Assembly (NCBI RefSeq): GCF_024979235.1
Contig: NZ_JANLCM010000001.1
Location: 620,001-684,000 of the forward strand
Direction: 5' to 3'
DNA length: 64,000 nt
Origin: Herbiconiux aconitum
Lineage (GTDB): Bacteria > Actinomycetota > Actinomycetes > Actinomycetales > Microbacteriaceae
Part shown: positions 8,444 through 18,010 of the stretch, piece by piece
How positions within the stretch are numbered: the first letter of the stretch is position 1
Layout of the letters: each line of letters opens with the position of its first letter
Notes under the pieces: generated by a model
Databases searched by the model: none
Told to the model about the DNA's origin: nothing
The model's input: the letters and a program-made list of their open reading frames with translations, nothing else
Position numbers and translations under genes: made by a program

Positions 8444-9726
8444 GACGTCTCCTCGGTGGGGTGTGGATGCGGGGGCTGCGGGTCGGAGTCGTCCGGATCG
8501 CGATCGGCCGGGTCGGGCTGGTCCGGATCGATGTAATGCGGCACGAACTCGGCGAGGTCGCCGGTGATCGGTCCGCTGGTCTCGCGCAGGTCGATGCCGG
8601 CCGGGGTCTCCCCCACGATCCAACTCCCGATCACCGCGGTCTTGCCCGGGATCGGCGCGAACCGCGCCCGCTCCTGAAACACGAAGCCCTCGTCGCCGTA
8701 TGCACCGGGCGCCGATGCGATGACCCCACCGGAGGCATCGACGAGCCGCACGTTCGCGCCCTCCCGGCCCAGTCGCGGCTTGGCGACATGGGCTCGGCCG
8801 GCCAGCGCATCCGGAGTGGCGAAGGCGGGCAGGAGATTCGGATGCCCGGGGAACAGTTCCCAGAGCACCACCAGCAGCTGCTTGTTGCTGAGCAGCAGCT
8901 TCCAGGCCGGCTCGACCCATTGGGTCGCCCCGCGGCTGGCCGGGAGGAACCCACCGAACTGCTCGGCGAGCATCCACTCCCACGGATACAGCTTGAAGAT
9001 GCGGCGGATGGGCTCATCGTCACCGTCGAGGAAGACGTTGTCGTCGACACTCCAGCTCACGTCTTCCATGAAGATCAGCTTCGGATCGAAGCCCGCTGCC
9101 GCCGCGGTCTCGGCCATGTAGGCAACGGTGTCGAAGTCCTCGACGATCAGCTCCCCGTCACCCGTGTCATGCAGCGACGCCAGGTGCAGCCGCGCACCCG
9201 GTGCGAGACCCCAGCGAGCGGTGCGGATGTGCTCCCACTGCTCGATCAAGAGCTCGTGCAGGCCGTTGAACTGGTCGGCGCCGACGGGCAGCGAACCGGC
9301 CGCGGTCTGCTCCTCGAGCCACTGCCACTGTGCCGCAGCCGTCTCGACCAGAGACGTCGGAGTGTCGGCGTTGAACTCGAGCAGCGTGACCGTGCCGGCT
9401 CCGTCGTAGGCCAGGTCGAAGCGGCCGTAGACGGTGGGGTCGTCGTCGTCCCAGGATGCGCGCACCAGCTCGTGGAACCGCTCCGGAATGCCGAACTCGT
9501 CGAAGCGCCCCTGCCGCACCACGAACTCCACGGCCTCCATGCAGCGGGCGAAGAGCTCCGTCGTGGCCTGCTCGAGCAACTCGATCTCAGGCATCGTGAA
9601 GACGTAGGCGGCCGACTCGTTCCAGTAGGGCCGACCGCCCTCCGACTCGAGGTCGTAGAAGCTGAACCCCACCGCGTCCAAGCGGGACCGCCAGTCAGGG
9701 CGCGGGGTGAGTTCGATCCGTCGCAT
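8440..9726 (-). CDS. glutathionylspermidine synthase-family ATP-grasp ligase (YgiC-like)
   Basis: This 428-residue protein is homologous to the C-terminal synthetase domain of glutathionylspermidine synthase. Family motifs include 'FSFYDLESEGGRPYWNESAAYVF' near the N-terminus, 'LLEFNADTPTSL' (about 115) and 'PKLRGREGANV'-like ATP-grasp residues around 310-325, here 'KPRLGREGANVR'. The amidase half of the bifunctional enzyme is absent, as in YgiC/YjfC. The ligase substrate is unknown, and actinobacteria mostly use mycothiol rather than glutathione. The gene is translationally coupled to the downstream lipoprotein gene, mirroring the E. coli ygiBC pair. Confidence 0.9.
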   Translation of the reverse strand: MRRIELTPRPDWRSRLDAVGFSFYDLESEGGRPYWNESAAYVFTMPEIELLEQATTELFARCMEAVEFVVRQGRFDEFGIPERFHELVRASWDDDDPTVYGRFDLAYDGAGTVTLLEFNADTPTSLVETAAAQWQWLEEQTAAGSLPVGADQFNGLHELLIEQWEHIRTARWGLAPGARLHLASLHDTGDGELIVEDFDTVAYMAETAAAAGFDPKLIFMEDVSWSVDDNVFLDGDDEPIRRIFKLYPWEWMLAEQFGGFLPASRGATQWVEPAWKLLLSNKQLLVVLWELFPGHPNLLPAFATPDALAGRAHVAKPRLGREGANVRLVDASGGVIASAPGAYGDEGFVFQERARFAPIPGKTAVIGSWIVGETPAGIDLRETSGPITGDLAEFVPHYIDPDQPDPADRDPDDSDPQPPHPHPTEETS

Positions 9727-9754
9727 TGTGCTTCGAGCCTACGCGGCCCGCCTG

Positions 9755-10627
9755 TCAGCTCAGGGCGCTGAGCGCCGCGAACTCCTCGTCGGAGAGCTGG
9801 ATGCGCGCCGCCTCCACGTTCTCGTCGAGATGCTGCAGCGACGAGGTGCCCGGAATCGGCAGCATCACCGGCGAGCGGTGCAGCAACCAGGCGAGTGCAA
9901 GCTGCGAAGGGGTGGAGCCGTGCGTCGCCGCGAGGGCCGCGAGCGGAGAACCGGCGCCGGAGAGCTCCCCGGTGGCCAGCGGGAACCACGGAATGAAGGC
10001 GATACCCTCGGCCTCTGAGTAGTCGAGCAGCTCGGTCGCGCTGCGGTCGGTGAGGTTGAAGAGGTTCTGCACCGAGACGATCGGGGCGATCGCGCGAGCC
10101 GCCACCACCTGGTCGACCGTCACCTCGGAGAGCCCGATGTGACGCACCTTGCCCTCGCTCTGCAATGCCGCGAGCTCACGGATCTGATCCTCGAGCGGCA
10201 CTTTCGGGTCGATGCGGTGCAGCTGCAGCAGGTCGATGCGATCGACGCCGAGGTGGCGCAGGTTCAGCTCGGTCTGCTGGCGGAGGTACTCCGGGCGGCC
10301 GACCGGGGTCCACTGGTTCGGACCCTGGCGGGTGAAGCCGACCTTCGTGGCGATGGCCACATCGGAAGCGTAGGGATGCAGGGCCTCGCGGATGAGGGCA
10401 TCCGTCACGAACGGACCGTAGGCATCCGCGGTGTCGATGAGGTTCACGCCGAGCTCGACCGAGCGACGCAGCACGGCGATGGCGGCGGCTCGGTCGGCCG
10501 GGTCACCCCAGACGCCCGGACCGGTGAGCTGCATGGTGCCGAAGCCCAGCCGGTTGACGGTGAGGTCGCCTCCGATGGCGAAGGTTCCGGATGCGGCGGC
10601 AGGAGTTGCGCTTTCGTTCGAAGTCAT
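9755..10627 (-). CDS. aldo/keto reductase
   Basis: This 290-residue NADPH-dependent oxidoreductase has an AKR (beta/alpha)8 fold. The catalytic tetrad is visible: Asp-Tyr in '[11 protein letters not shown]' (about 53-63), Lys in 'VAIATKVGF' (about 84) and His in '[10 protein letters not shown]' (about 116). The C-terminal cofactor-binding region '[11 protein letters not shown]' is present. I chose the ATG at 10627; an earlier in-frame ATG at 10690 would overlap the divergent glycoside hydrolase gene and adds non-family residues. The substrate is unknown. Confidence 0.92.
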   Translation of the reverse strand: MTSNESATPAAASGTFAIGGDLTVNRLGFGTMQLTGPGVWGDPADRAAAIAVLRRSVELGVNLIDTADAYGPFVTDALIREALHPYASDVAIATKVGFTRQGPNQWTPVGRPEYLRQQTELNLRHLGVDRIDLLQLHRIDPKVPLEDQIRELAALQSEGKVRHIGLSEVTVDQVVAARAIAPIVSVQNLFNLTDRSATELLDYSEAEGIAFIPWFPLATGELSGAGSPLAALAATHGSTPSQLALAWLLHRSPVMLPIPGTSSLQHLDENVEAARIQLSDEEFAALSALS

Positions 10628-10688
10628 GCAGGAGAGAACCCGGCACCGGTCTCGTGCATTCCGGCGGAAGGGTGCACACACTGAGATC

Positions 10689-12362
10689 ATGAAGGTGACC
10701 GATACCAGCGACCTGTGGTGGAAGAGCGCGGTGATCTACTGCCTCGACGTCGAAACGTTCATGGACTGGAATGCCGACGGCGTCGGCGATTTCGCGGGCC
10801 TTGCGAACCGTCTCGACTATCTGGCCGAGCTCGGTGTGACCTGCGTCTGGCTGATGCCGTTCTATCCGACGCCCGATCGCGACGACGGCTACGACATCAT
10901 CGACTTCTACGGCGTCGATCCGAGGCTCGGACACTTCGGCGACCTCGTCGAGGTCATCCGGATCGCCCGGGACCGCGGGATGCGCGTGATCGCCGACCTG
11001 GTGATCAATCACACCAGCGACAAGCATCCGTGGTTCAAAGCGGCCCGTTCCAGCAAGACGAACCCCTACCGCGACTATTACGTCTGGCGCGATTCGCCCC
11101 CGACCGGCGACGGTGCGCCCGTGTTCCCCGATCAGGAGACGAGCAACTGGCAGCTCGACGAGAAGACCGGGCAGTACTACCAGCACGTCTTCTACAAGCA
11201 CCAGCCCGACCTCAACATCACGAATCCTCTGGTGCGCGACGAGATCGCGAAGGTGATGGGGTTCTGGCTGCAGCTGGGGCTGTCGGGGTTCCGCGTGGAC
11301 GCGGTTCCGTTCCTGCTCGACGAGTCGGGCGTGATCGACGGATCTCGCCTGCTGCCCGATCCGCACGGCTACCTGCGGTCGCTCCGTTCGTTCCTCGGCC
11401 GGCGCTCGGGCGACGGCGTGCTGCTCGGCGAGGTGAACCTGCCCCGAGAGGAGCAGGAACTGTTCTTCGGCGGTGTCGAGGGCGACGAACTCACGATGCA
11501 ATTCGACTTCATCTCGATGCAGAACATGTATCTCTCGCTGGCGCGGCAGGATGCGTCTGCGCTCATTGCCGCCTTGCAGTCACGCCCCGCGGGCTCGCCC
11601 GATTCGCAGTGGGCGAACTTCGTGCGCAACCACGACGAGCTCAGCCTCGACAAACTGAGCGATGCCGAGCGCCAGGAGGTCTTCGCCGCCTTCGGGCCCG
11701 AAGAACGGATGCAGGTGTACGGGCGTGGTCTCGTGCGGCGCCTGCCACCGATGCTCGACGGCGATCCGCGGCGCATCCGTCTCGTCTACAGCCTGCTCTT
11801 CTCGATGCCGGGCACGCCCGTGCTGTTCTACGGCGAGGAGATCGGCATGGGCGAGAACCTCGACGCCGAGGGGCGGATGGCCGTGCGCACGCCGATGCAG
11901 TGGAGCTCGGGCGCGACCGGCGGATTCTCGGCCGCGCGACCCTCGCGGCTGCGCAACGCCGTCGTGACGGGCGGATACGCGCCGGAGCACGTGAATGTGG
12001 AGGAGCAGCGCCGCGACCCGTCGTCGCTGTATTCGTTCATCCGGATGCTCGTGCAGCACTACCGCAACGCGCCCGAATTCGGCTGGGGCGCGTTCTCCGT
12101 GCTCCCGGTCGAGTCGTCGTCGGTGCTGGCGCACTCGCTCACCTGGAACGACCGGCAGGTCGTGGTGCTGCACAACTTCGCGGCGTCGCCCGTGACGGTG
12201 CCGCTCGATCTCGGGCGAGCACATGCCGGGTGCGAACTGAGCGAGCTGCTCACGGGCGAGTCGACGCGGGCGGATGCGTCAGGCCGGGCGACGGTGGCGC
12301 TCGACGGATACGGGTTCACCTGGTTGCGGGTGATCCCGGAAGGCGAGCGGCTGCAGTACTGA
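10689..12362 (+). CDS. GH13 alpha-glucosyltransferase/amylase, trehalose-synthase-like
   Basis: This 557-residue GH13 enzyme most resembles trehalose synthase (TreS, maltose-trehalose interconversion). It starts with '[25 protein letters not shown]', close to the TreS N-terminus. Catalytic residues are Asp about 204 in 'GFRVDAV', Glu about 247 in 'LLGEVNLP' and His-Asp about 315 in 'RNHDE'. The TreS-like segment '[16 protein letters not shown]' follows. No maltokinase domain is fused. Related GH13 glucosidases cannot be excluded. The gene is divergent from the aldo/keto reductase, with only 61 bases between starts. Confidence 0.85.
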   Translation: MKVTDTSDLWWKSAVIYCLDVETFMDWNADGVGDFAGLANRLDYLAELGVTCVWLMPFYPTPDRDDGYDIIDFYGVDPRLGHFGDLVEVIRIARDRGMRVIADLVINHTSDKHPWFKAARSSKTNPYRDYYVWRDSPPTGDGAPVFPDQETSNWQLDEKTGQYYQHVFYKHQPDLNITNPLVRDEIAKVMGFWLQLGLSGFRVDAVPFLLDESGVIDGSRLLPDPHGYLRSLRSFLGRRSGDGVLLGEVNLPREEQELFFGGVEGDELTMQFDFISMQNMYLSLARQDASALIAALQSRPAGSPDSQWANFVRNHDELSLDKLSDAERQEVFAAFGPEERMQVYGRGLVRRLPPMLDGDPRRIRLVYSLLFSMPGTPVLFYGEEIGMGENLDAEGRMAVRTPMQWSSGATGGFSAARPSRLRNAVVTGGYAPEHVNVEEQRRDPSSLYSFIRMLVQHYRNAPEFGWGAFSVLPVESSSVLAHSLTWNDRQVVVLHNFAASPVTVPLDLGRAHAGCELSELLTGESTRADASGRATVALDGYGFTWLRVIPEGERLQY

Positions 12363-12429
12363 CGGCGACGCCCGGCATCCTGCTTGCCATCGGGGTGCGC
12401 ACGCTGCCACGCTTCTGACAGAGCAGGAC

Positions 12430-12459
12430 GCGGCGCGACGGAGCGCGGCGCGACGCAGC
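12430..12459 (+). repeat. 15-bp tandem duplication
   Basis: Two adjacent 15-bp units (12430-12444 and 12445-12459) differ at one base; the core is GCGGCGCGACG. They lie between the TreS-like gene and the DUF1622 gene, in a very GC-rich spacer. No function is evident. Confidence 0.6.
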
Positions 12460-12491
12460 GGGACGCGTGACGACGGAGCAGGCGGGCGGAC

Positions 12492-12905
12492 ATGGACTTC
12501 TACGGGATCATCGAGATCGTCGGCCAGGTGATCGACGCCGCGGGTGTCACGGCGATCGTGGTGGGGGCGCTGTACGCCTCTCTCAACGCGCTGACGCGGG
12601 GGCTGAGGCGGCAGCATCCGGTGTACACCCAGTTCCGGCGGCTACTCGGGCGCGCGATCCTGCTGGGGCTCGAGCTGCTGGTGGCGGCCGACATCATCCG
12701 CACCGTGGCCGTGGCCCCGACGCTGGAGAGCGTCGCCGTGCTGGGGGCGATCGTGCTCATCCGCACCTTCCTCAGCTTCTCGCTGGAGCTCGAGATCACC
12801 GGGCGCTGGCCGTGGCAGAAGCCGGTCGTGGGGCCGGTGCCGACGCTGGAGCCGGCGCCCGCGGGTGGTCCGGCCGGTGCGGCCGGCTCGGAGCCGGCAG
12901 GCTGA
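12492..12905 (+). CDS. DUF1622 family membrane protein
   Basis: This 137-residue protein has three predicted membrane helices, at about 9-30, 50-72 and 82-100. The segment 'RRLLGRAILLGLELLVAADIIRTV' is the diagnostic part of DUF1622, and 'IVLIRTFLSFSLELEI' follows. The C-terminus is a Pro/Ala/Gly-rich cytoplasmic tail. The family's function is unknown. It is convergent with lipA, with a family-B palindromic element between them. Confidence 0.85.
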   Translation: MDFYGIIEIVGQVIDAAGVTAIVVGALYASLNALTRGLRRQHPVYTQFRRLLGRAILLGLELLVAADIIRTVAVAPTLESVAVLGAIVLIRTFLSFSLELEITGRWPWQKPVVGPVPTLEPAPAGGPAGAAGSEPAG

Positions 12906-12909
12906 GCGC

Positions 12910-12973
12910 TTCGGGAGGAGCAGGAGCAGACGAACCCCTGTGCGGGCCGTCGTGTTGCGCAGCTCCTCCCGAA
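12910..12973. repeat. 64-bp dispersed palindromic element, family B copy 1
   Basis: Terminal inverted repeats TTCGGGAGGAG (12910-12920) and CTCCTCCCGAA (12963-12973) bound a 64-bp element that starts 5 bases after the DUF1622 stop codon. The inner sequence, including TCGTGTTGCGCAGCTCC on its right side, is shared with the inverted copy at 60149-60213. Its position between convergent genes suggests a transcription terminator. Confidence 0.75.
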
Positions 12974-13053
12974 AATCGACAGGGCGGGGCTTGGCGTGGC
13001 AATGCAGACGTGGCAGTGCAGCAGCGAGCCGGGGGTCGGCTCGACGAAGCGCC

Positions 13054-14106
13054 TCAGACGGCCTGGGCGAATCCCGCGGGGGCGTCGGCCGCCTCTGCGA
13101 GCGGAGCCAGCGCCTCGGGGATCTCCCAGCCCTTGCGGCGCATCGACTGCGCCCAGAGGCGCCCCGCGCGATACGACGAGCGAACCAGCGGACCCGCAAG
13201 AACACCGAGGAACCCGATCTGCTCGGCCTCCTCCTTGATGTCGACGAACTCCTCCGGCCGCACCCACGACGCCACCGGCAGGTGTCGCGGCGACGGCCGC
13301 AGGTACTGCGTGACCGTGATGATGTCGCAACCGGCGTCGTGCAGGTCGCGCAGCGCCTCCGAGATCTCGGCCCGGGTCTCGCCCATGCCCAGGATGAGGT
13401 TCGACTTCGTGATCAACCGCGCCGACCGAGCCTGCGTCAGCACGTCGAGCGAGCGTTCGTAACGGAAGGCGGGCCGGATGCGCTTGAAGATGCGCGGCAC
13501 CGTCTCCACGTTGTGGGCGAACACCTCGGGCCGCGAATCGAACACCACCTGCAGCAACGACGGGTTGCCCGAGAAGTCGGTGGCGAGGATCTCGACGCCC
13601 GTTCCCGGGTTCAGCTCATGGATCTTGCGCACCGTCTCGGCGTGCAGCCACGCACCCTCGTCGGGCAGATCGTCACGCGCGACACCCGTGACAGTTGCAT
13701 ATCGCAGCTTCATCGAGACGACCGACTCCGCGACACGACGCGGCTCGTCGGTGTCGTAGTCGGCGGGCTTGCCGGTGTCGATCTGGCAGAAGTCGCAGCG
13801 GCGCGTGCACTGCGACCCGCCGATGAGGAACGTCGCCTCACGGTCTTCCCAGCACTCGAAGATGTTGGGGCAGCCCGCCTCCTGGCACACCGTGTGGAGG
13901 TCCTGCGTCTTCACCAGCGCCTGCAGTTCGCGGTATTCGGGGCCGAACTTGGCCTTCGTCTTGATCCACGGAGGCTTCCGTTCGATGGGCGTCTCGGCGT
14001 TGCGGATCTCGAGCCGCAGCATCTTGCGCCCCTCGGGCGCGTGCGCGGGCGCGCTCCCCGGAGTCGTGGCGGTCGCTCCACCGGCCGGTGCGCAACCCCC
14101 GCTCAC
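13054..14106 (-). CDS. lipA: lipoyl synthase (radical SAM)
   Basis: This 350-residue [4Fe-4S] radical-SAM enzyme inserts two sulfurs into protein-bound octanoyl groups to make lipoyl cofactor. The N-terminal cluster motif '[12 protein letters not shown]' (auxiliary cluster) and the radical-SAM motif 'CTRRCDFC' (CxxxCxxC) are both intact. The start is a GTG at 14106 whose GTGA overlaps the lipB stop, so the two are translationally coupled. The product modifies lipoyl domains such as the one in the E2 subunit encoded at 32622-34265. Confidence 0.97.
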   Translation of the reverse strand: MSGGCAPAGGATATTPGSAPAHAPEGRKMLRLEIRNAETPIERKPPWIKTKAKFGPEYRELQALVKTQDLHTVCQEAGCPNIFECWEDREATFLIGGSQCTRRCDFCQIDTGKPADYDTDEPRRVAESVVSMKLRYATVTGVARDDLPDEGAWLHAETVRKIHELNPGTGVEILATDFSGNPSLLQVVFDSRPEVFAHNVETVPRIFKRIRPAFRYERSLDVLTQARSARLITKSNLILGMGETRAEISEALRDLHDAGCDIITVTQYLRPSPRHLPVASWVRPEEFVDIKEEAEQIGFLGVLAGPLVRSSYRAGRLWAQSMRRKGWEIPEALAPLAEAADAPAGFAQAV

Positions 14107-14783
14107 CGCACGCCCGCCGCGACGACCTCGTGGCCCACGCGCACCAGGTCGCGCATCCGGTCGCCCGGCGATTCGAACTTGGCCATCACCGAGTCGACCA
14201 CGTCGGCCGGATCGACCCGGCGCCCGAGCACCTCGCTGATGGTCGTGACGCCGGCGTCGCGGATGCCGCAGGCCACGATCCGCTCGTAGGGCTCGAGGCT
14301 GTTGCTGCAGTTGAGCGCGAAGCCGTGCGTCGTGACGCCATGGGCGACGCGGATGCCGATAGCGCCGAGCTTGCAGGTGGTGCCCGCGACGGTGGTCCAG
14401 ATGCCGGAGCGGCCCTCGACCCGGTGCGCGACGACGCCCAGTTCGATCACCACGTCGAGCAGCAAGCTCTCGAGCGAGCGCACGTAGGCGACCACGTCGA
14501 TCGGATCGGGCAAGCGCAGGATCGGGTAGCCGACGAGTTGGCCCGGGCCGTGCCAGGTGATCTTTCCGCCTCGGTCGACCTCGATCACGGGGGTGCCGTC
14601 GACGGGGCGCTCGGAGTCCTCGGTGCGCCTGCCTGCTGTGTAGACGGCTTCGTGCTCGAGCAGCACGACCGTGTCAGGCGCATCCCCTGCCAGCACCTGG
14701 TCGTGCAGCCGCGATTGCAGCTCGAGGCCTTCGGCGTAGGGGACGAGTCGCCGCCCCACGCCTTCCACGACGAAGTCTGTCAT
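14103..14783 (-). CDS. lipB: lipoyl(octanoyl) transferase
   Basis: This 226-residue enzyme moves octanoyl from acyl-carrier protein to lipoyl domains. Key features are '[15 protein letters not shown]' (about 45-60), '[17 protein letters not shown]' (about 72-88) and '[22 protein letters not shown]', which carries the conserved Lys and catalytic Cys. I chose the ATG at 14783; an in-frame start at 14819 lies upstream of the likely TACAAT -10 box (antisense, around 14800). Little or no leader separates promoter and start. Confidence 0.95.
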   Translation of the reverse strand: MTDFVVEGVGRRLVPYAEGLELQSRLHDQVLAGDAPDTVVLLEHEAVYTAGRRTEDSERPVDGTPVIEVDRGGKITWHGPGQLVGYPILRLPDPIDVVAYVRSLESLLLDVVIELGVVAHRVEGRSGIWTTVAGTTCKLGAIGIRVAHGVTTHGFALNCSNSLEPYERIVACGIRDAGVTTISEVLGRRVDPADVVDSVMAKFESPGDRMRDLVRVGHEVVAAGVR

Positions 14784-14859
14784 GGGGCCAGCATAGGTTA
14801 ATTGTACTGAGTCCAACAATCCATCTTCCTTGTCCGGCTCGAACGAACCTCAATCGCGC

Positions 14860-14890
14860 TTGCTACGGCGTGCTACGGATGGCTACACTG
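14860..14890 (+). promoter_or_regulatory. toxin-antitoxin promoter with 10-bp phased repeats; leaderless start
   Basis: A -35 box TTGCTA (14860-14865) and a -10 box TACACT (14884-14889) are 18 bp apart, and the ATG follows 6 bases later, so the mRNA is probably leaderless. Three consecutive 10-bp units, TGCTACGGCG, TGCTACGGAT and GGCTACACTG (14861-14890), fill the promoter. Phased direct repeats over the promoter are what an autoregulating antitoxin would bind. Confidence 0.6.
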
Positions 14891-14895
14891 TAAGA

Positions 14896-15153
14896 ATGAC
14901 CGCCGTTCCTGTCCGCGAGCTCCGCAATCACACCGCCGACGTGGTGCGCCGCGTGCAGGGCGGTGAAGACATCACCATCACCGCCAACGGGGTCGCCGTG
15001 GCGTCGCTCGTGCCGGTGCGTTCCGGAAGGCGGGAGTGGATCGGCCCGGTTGACCTGATCGTGCTGCTCGACTCTCCGGCCGACGCGGGGTTGCGAGACG
15101 ATCTCGCCGAGCTCGCGGGCGACACCACCGACGAGCTCGGCCCGATCGCGTGA
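14896..15153 (+). CDS. Phd/YefM-type antitoxin
   Basis: This 85-residue protein opens with 'VPVRELRNHTADVVRRVQGGEDITITANGVAVASLVPV', the N-terminal DNA-binding fold of Phd/YefM antitoxins. The C-terminal half, acidic and likely disordered, should wrap the toxin. The ATG at 14896 is used because the promoter sits just before it; an upstream in-frame start at 14830 would place the promoter inside the gene. The stop overlaps the toxin's GTG start by 4 bases. Confidence 0.9.
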   Translation: MTAVPVRELRNHTADVVRRVQGGEDITITANGVAVASLVPVRSGRREWIGPVDLIVLLDSPADAGLRDDLAELAGDTTDELGPIA

Positions 15154-15560
15154 CAAGCGAGCGACTCGAGCGGGGTCTGCTCGACACGAGCGTCTTCATC
15201 GCCACCGGATCCCGTCGCGTGCTCGATCATTCGAAGCTGCCCATGCGCTCCTTCGTCTCGGTCATCACGGTGGCCGAGTTGCGCGCCGGAGTGCTGGCCG
15301 CGCGCGACACCGAGACCCGAGCGCGCAGGCTCGCCACCCTCGAAGGCATCTCAGACGTCGAGGCACTGGTGATTGACGACCGCGCCGCAGCCCAGTGGGC
15401 GCGGCTGCGCTTCCGGCTGTTCGAAGCCGGGCGTCGCGTGAATGTGAACGACTTGTGGATCGCGTCCGTCGCCCTCGCCAACGACCTGCCTGTGGTGACG
15501 CAGGATGCCGACTACGAGGTGCTGCTCGACCTGGGCGGGCCGGCGGTCGTGCGCGTCTGA
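15150..15560 (+). CDS. PIN-domain ribonuclease toxin (VapC-type)
   Basis: This 136-residue PIN-domain protein is predicted to cleave RNA, using Mg/Mn held by acidic residues. The first Asp is in 'GLLDTSVFIATGSRR' (about 9), the Glu in 'ITVAELRAGV' (about 41), and two Asp in 'NVNDLWIASVALANDLPVVTQDADYE' (about 99 and 117). All four acidic positions are present, so the toxin looks active. It starts with GTG overlapping the antitoxin stop (GTGA). Confidence 0.92.
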   Translation: MTSERLERGLLDTSVFIATGSRRVLDHSKLPMRSFVSVITVAELRAGVLAARDTETRARRLATLEGISDVEALVIDDRAAAQWARLRFRLFEAGRRVNVNDLWIASVALANDLPVVTQDADYEVLLDLGGPAVVRV

Positions 15561-15609
15561 GACGGCGGAAAGGCAGCGCGGGCCCGGCGCGGCGGGACAG
15601 AATTGACAC

Positions 15610-16398
15610 ATGAGTTCCGACCGGAGTTTCGACGACCTGCTCGGCGAAGGCGCTGCGGTGCCGACCGCGGGCTGGGACTTCTCGTGGTTCGAGGGCCGCG
15701 CGACCGAGGAGCGTCCGTCGTGGGGATACGCCGGGCTCGCGGCCGACCGGATCGCCTCGGCCGACGCGGTGCTCGACATCCAGACCGGGGGCGCAGAAGT
15801 GTTCGCCGGCGCGCTCGCGGCCGCCGGCGCGCGGGACGGCCGCATCCCCCAGACTGTCTGGGCCACCGAGGGCTATCCGCCCAACCTCACGCTGGCCCGC
15901 GAGCGCCTGGAACTGTTCCGCGGCGAGGTCGTGGAAGTCGCCGAGAACGCGCACCTGCCGTTCGCCGACGAGCGGTTCGATCTGGCGTTGAGTCGGCATC
16001 CGCAGTCCACGAACTGGGTCGACATCGCCCGCGTGCTGCACCCCGGCGGCACCGTCCTCACCCAGCAGGTGGCGGCAGGATCGAACCGCGAGCTGTACGA
16101 ATTCTTTCTCGGCCCGCAGCCCGTCGACGAGAACACCTCACGCAGCCTCGCGAATCTCGTGGTCGGCGCTCAGGCAGCGGGGCTCCGGGTGGTGGATGCG
16201 CTGCACGAGTCGACGAAGGTGGAGTTCTTCGACGTGGCGGCGGTGGTGTACTTCCTGCGCAAAGTGTTCTGGACGGTGCCCGACTTCGCGGTGGAGCGCT
16301 ACCGCGACCGGCTCGCGGCCGTGCATGCGCGCATCCAGGCCACCGGATCATTCGTGTCGCACAGCGAACGGGCGCTCATCGAGGCACGCAAGCAGTGA
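15610..16398 (+). CDS. class I SAM-dependent methyltransferase
   Basis: This 262-residue protein has a class I methyltransferase fold. The SAM-binding motif I region reads 'AVLDIQTGGAEVFAG' (about 55-70), unusual in having DIQTGG where DIGCGTG-like sequence is common. 'AENAHLPFADERFDLALSRH' (about 115-135) is motif II/III, and 'ARVLHPGGTVLTQQVA' follows. No substrate can be assigned. No clear ribosome site precedes the ATG. Confidence 0.85.
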   Translation: MSSDRSFDDLLGEGAAVPTAGWDFSWFEGRATEERPSWGYAGLAADRIASADAVLDIQTGGAEVFAGALAAAGARDGRIPQTVWATEGYPPNLTLARERLELFRGEVVEVAENAHLPFADERFDLALSRHPQSTNWVDIARVLHPGGTVLTQQVAAGSNRELYEFFLGPQPVDENTSRSLANLVVGAQAAGLRVVDALHESTKVEFFDVAAVVYFLRKVFWTVPDFAVERYRDRLAAVHARIQATGSFVSHSERALIEARKQ

Positions 16399-16486
16399 AC
16401 CGGCGAGCTTGACGCCAAGGAAAGATTGTCGATTCTTCTCTTATCGATTCACGAAAAGTCGGCACGTGACCTGCAATCCTGACAAC

Positions 16487-17449
16487 ATGGACGACAGAAT
16501 CACGCTTCGATTCCTCGCGGCGCCCCAGGATGCGGCCGTCGGCGGCACGACGGTCGCGGCCGGCCGGGTGCTGGAGTGGATCGACAAAGCGGGGTACGCC
16601 TGCGCCGTCGGCTGGAGCTCGTCGTACTGCGTCACCGCCTACGTGGGCAACGTGCATTTCACCCGGCCCATCGCATCCGGAGAGATCATCGAAGCGCACG
16701 CGCGCATCATCCACACCGGACGCACCAGCATGCAGGTGCTCGTCACCGTCGACGCAGCGGATGTGCGCAGTCGCGATTTCGTGCCGGCGACGCACTGCAT
16801 CCTCGTGTTCGTCGCGGTGGACGATCACGGGCGACCGCAGGAGGTTCCTCCGTGGTCGCCGACGTCGTCGAGCGATCGGATGCTCAATGCCCGCGCCGAG
16901 GAACGGCTCGCCCCGCGCCGCGCCATCCGCGACGCCATGCAGCAGCAGGCGTATTCGCCGGAGGGCACGACTCCGAGCACCGTGTTCCGTTTCCTGGCCG
17001 CTCCCGGCGACGCGAACTGGGGTGGCAACGCCCACGGTGGAACGGTGATGCGCTGGATCGACGAGGCCGCCTTCGCGTGCGCTGCGGGGTGGACGTCGGA
17101 GTCGGCGGTCGCCGTGTATTCGGGGGGCATCCACTTCTACCGGCCGATCCGGATCGGGCACATCGTGGAGGTGGCCGCGCGCCTCATCCACACCGGGCCG
17201 CAGAGCATGCACATCGCGATCCACGTGCGGTCGGCGCCGCCGTCGACGCCGCGGGCGCTGGAGCTCACGACGCAGTGCATGAGCGTGTTCGTGGAGCCGG
17301 ATGCCGCGACCGGGCGTTCGCGACCGGTGCCCGCGCTGACCCTCGTCTCCGACGAGGACCGGCGGCTCGACGCCCACGCCCTCGACCTCATCCGCTTGCG
17401 AGCGGGCCTCGAGGCGCTGCCGCTCGCGTCGGCGCCGGTGCCTGCGTAG
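16487..17449 (+). CDS. acyl-CoA thioesterase with two hotdog domains
   Basis: This 320-residue protein consists of two hotdog thioesterase domains (about 1-150 and 160-300) of the YciA/BACH acyl-CoA hydrolase type. The second domain has 'GNAHGGTVMRWIDEAAFACAAGW', the canonical active-site helix entry. The first has 'AVGGTTVAAGRVLEWIDKAGYACA', where the HGG step is altered. This suggests one domain may be degenerate, as in other double-hotdog thioesterases. The ATG at 16487 begins the first domain. Confidence 0.88.
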   Translation: MDDRITLRFLAAPQDAAVGGTTVAAGRVLEWIDKAGYACAVGWSSSYCVTAYVGNVHFTRPIASGEIIEAHARIIHTGRTSMQVLVTVDAADVRSRDFVPATHCILVFVAVDDHGRPQEVPPWSPTSSSDRMLNARAEERLAPRRAIRDAMQQQAYSPEGTTPSTVFRFLAAPGDANWGGNAHGGTVMRWIDEAAFACAAGWTSESAVAVYSGGIHFYRPIRIGHIVEVAARLIHTGPQSMHIAIHVRSAPPSTPRALELTTQCMSVFVEPDAATGRSRPVPALTLVSDEDRRLDAHALDLIRLRAGLEALPLASAPVPA

Positions 17450-17493
17450 TCGGCGCCTCGGGGGAGCGTCGGTGCCTCGGAAGGCCGAGTGGG

Positions 17494-17958
17494 TCAGCCG
17501 GCCGTGAGGCGCTCGAGGGCGTCGAGGGCCGGGCGCTGGCCCGCCAGCATCTTCACGCGCGCCTCGGCGAGCGGGAACCAACGCGCGTCGTCGATCTCCG
17601 GGAACTCCTGCCGACGGCCCGAACGTGGCGGCCACTCCAGCTCGAAGGTGTTGCTCACGACCGCATCCGGCACAGCGGATGTCTCCGCCGCGAACACCGT
17701 GATCACCTTGCGCGACGGCTGCCGGAACTCTCCCAACACCACGTATTCGACCTCCGGCGCAGGCGAACCCGTCTCTTCGGCGAACTCGCGCCGCGCGGCG
17801 GCCAGCGCCTCTTCGTCGGCGCCGTACTCGCCCTTCACGACTGACCACGACCCCTCGTCTTTGCGTGCCCAGAAGGGCCCGCCCATGTGAGCGATCCACA
17901 CCTCGACGCCGCCGTCGCTCCGCCGCCACGGCAGGATTCCCGCGCTCAGCACCGGCAT
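17494..17958 (-). CDS. NUDIX hydrolase
   Basis: This 154-residue protein contains a complete Nudix box near residues 42-64, 'GEYGADEEALAAARREFAEETG', which fits GX5EX7REUXEEXGU. The N-terminal 'SAGILPWRR...VWIAHMGGPFWARKDEGSWSVVKGEY' matches NTP pyrophosphohydrolases of the 'YtkD/MutT-like, SAGILLYR' type. I chose the ATG at 17958; upstream in-frame sequence reads into the neighbouring gene. The substrate is unknown. Confidence 0.92.
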   Translation of the reverse strand: MPVLSAGILPWRRSDGGVEVWIAHMGGPFWARKDEGSWSVVKGEYGADEEALAAARREFAEETGSPAPEVEYVVLGEFRQPSRKVITVFAAETSAVPDAVVSNTFELEWPPRSGRRQEFPEIDDARWFPLAEARVKMLAGQRPALDALERLTAG

Positions 17959-18010
17959 CCGGCACCCCCGAGCCGCGCACGGCGGCGCACCCGTGGTTCG
18001 CGCATCGGAC

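Noticed and set aside
7853..8983. Longer version of the DUF1190 protein extending to 8983
   Set aside because: The extension is antisense-like nonsense over the ATP-grasp gene; the GTG at 8443 gives a lipoprotein signal and a normal operon overlap.
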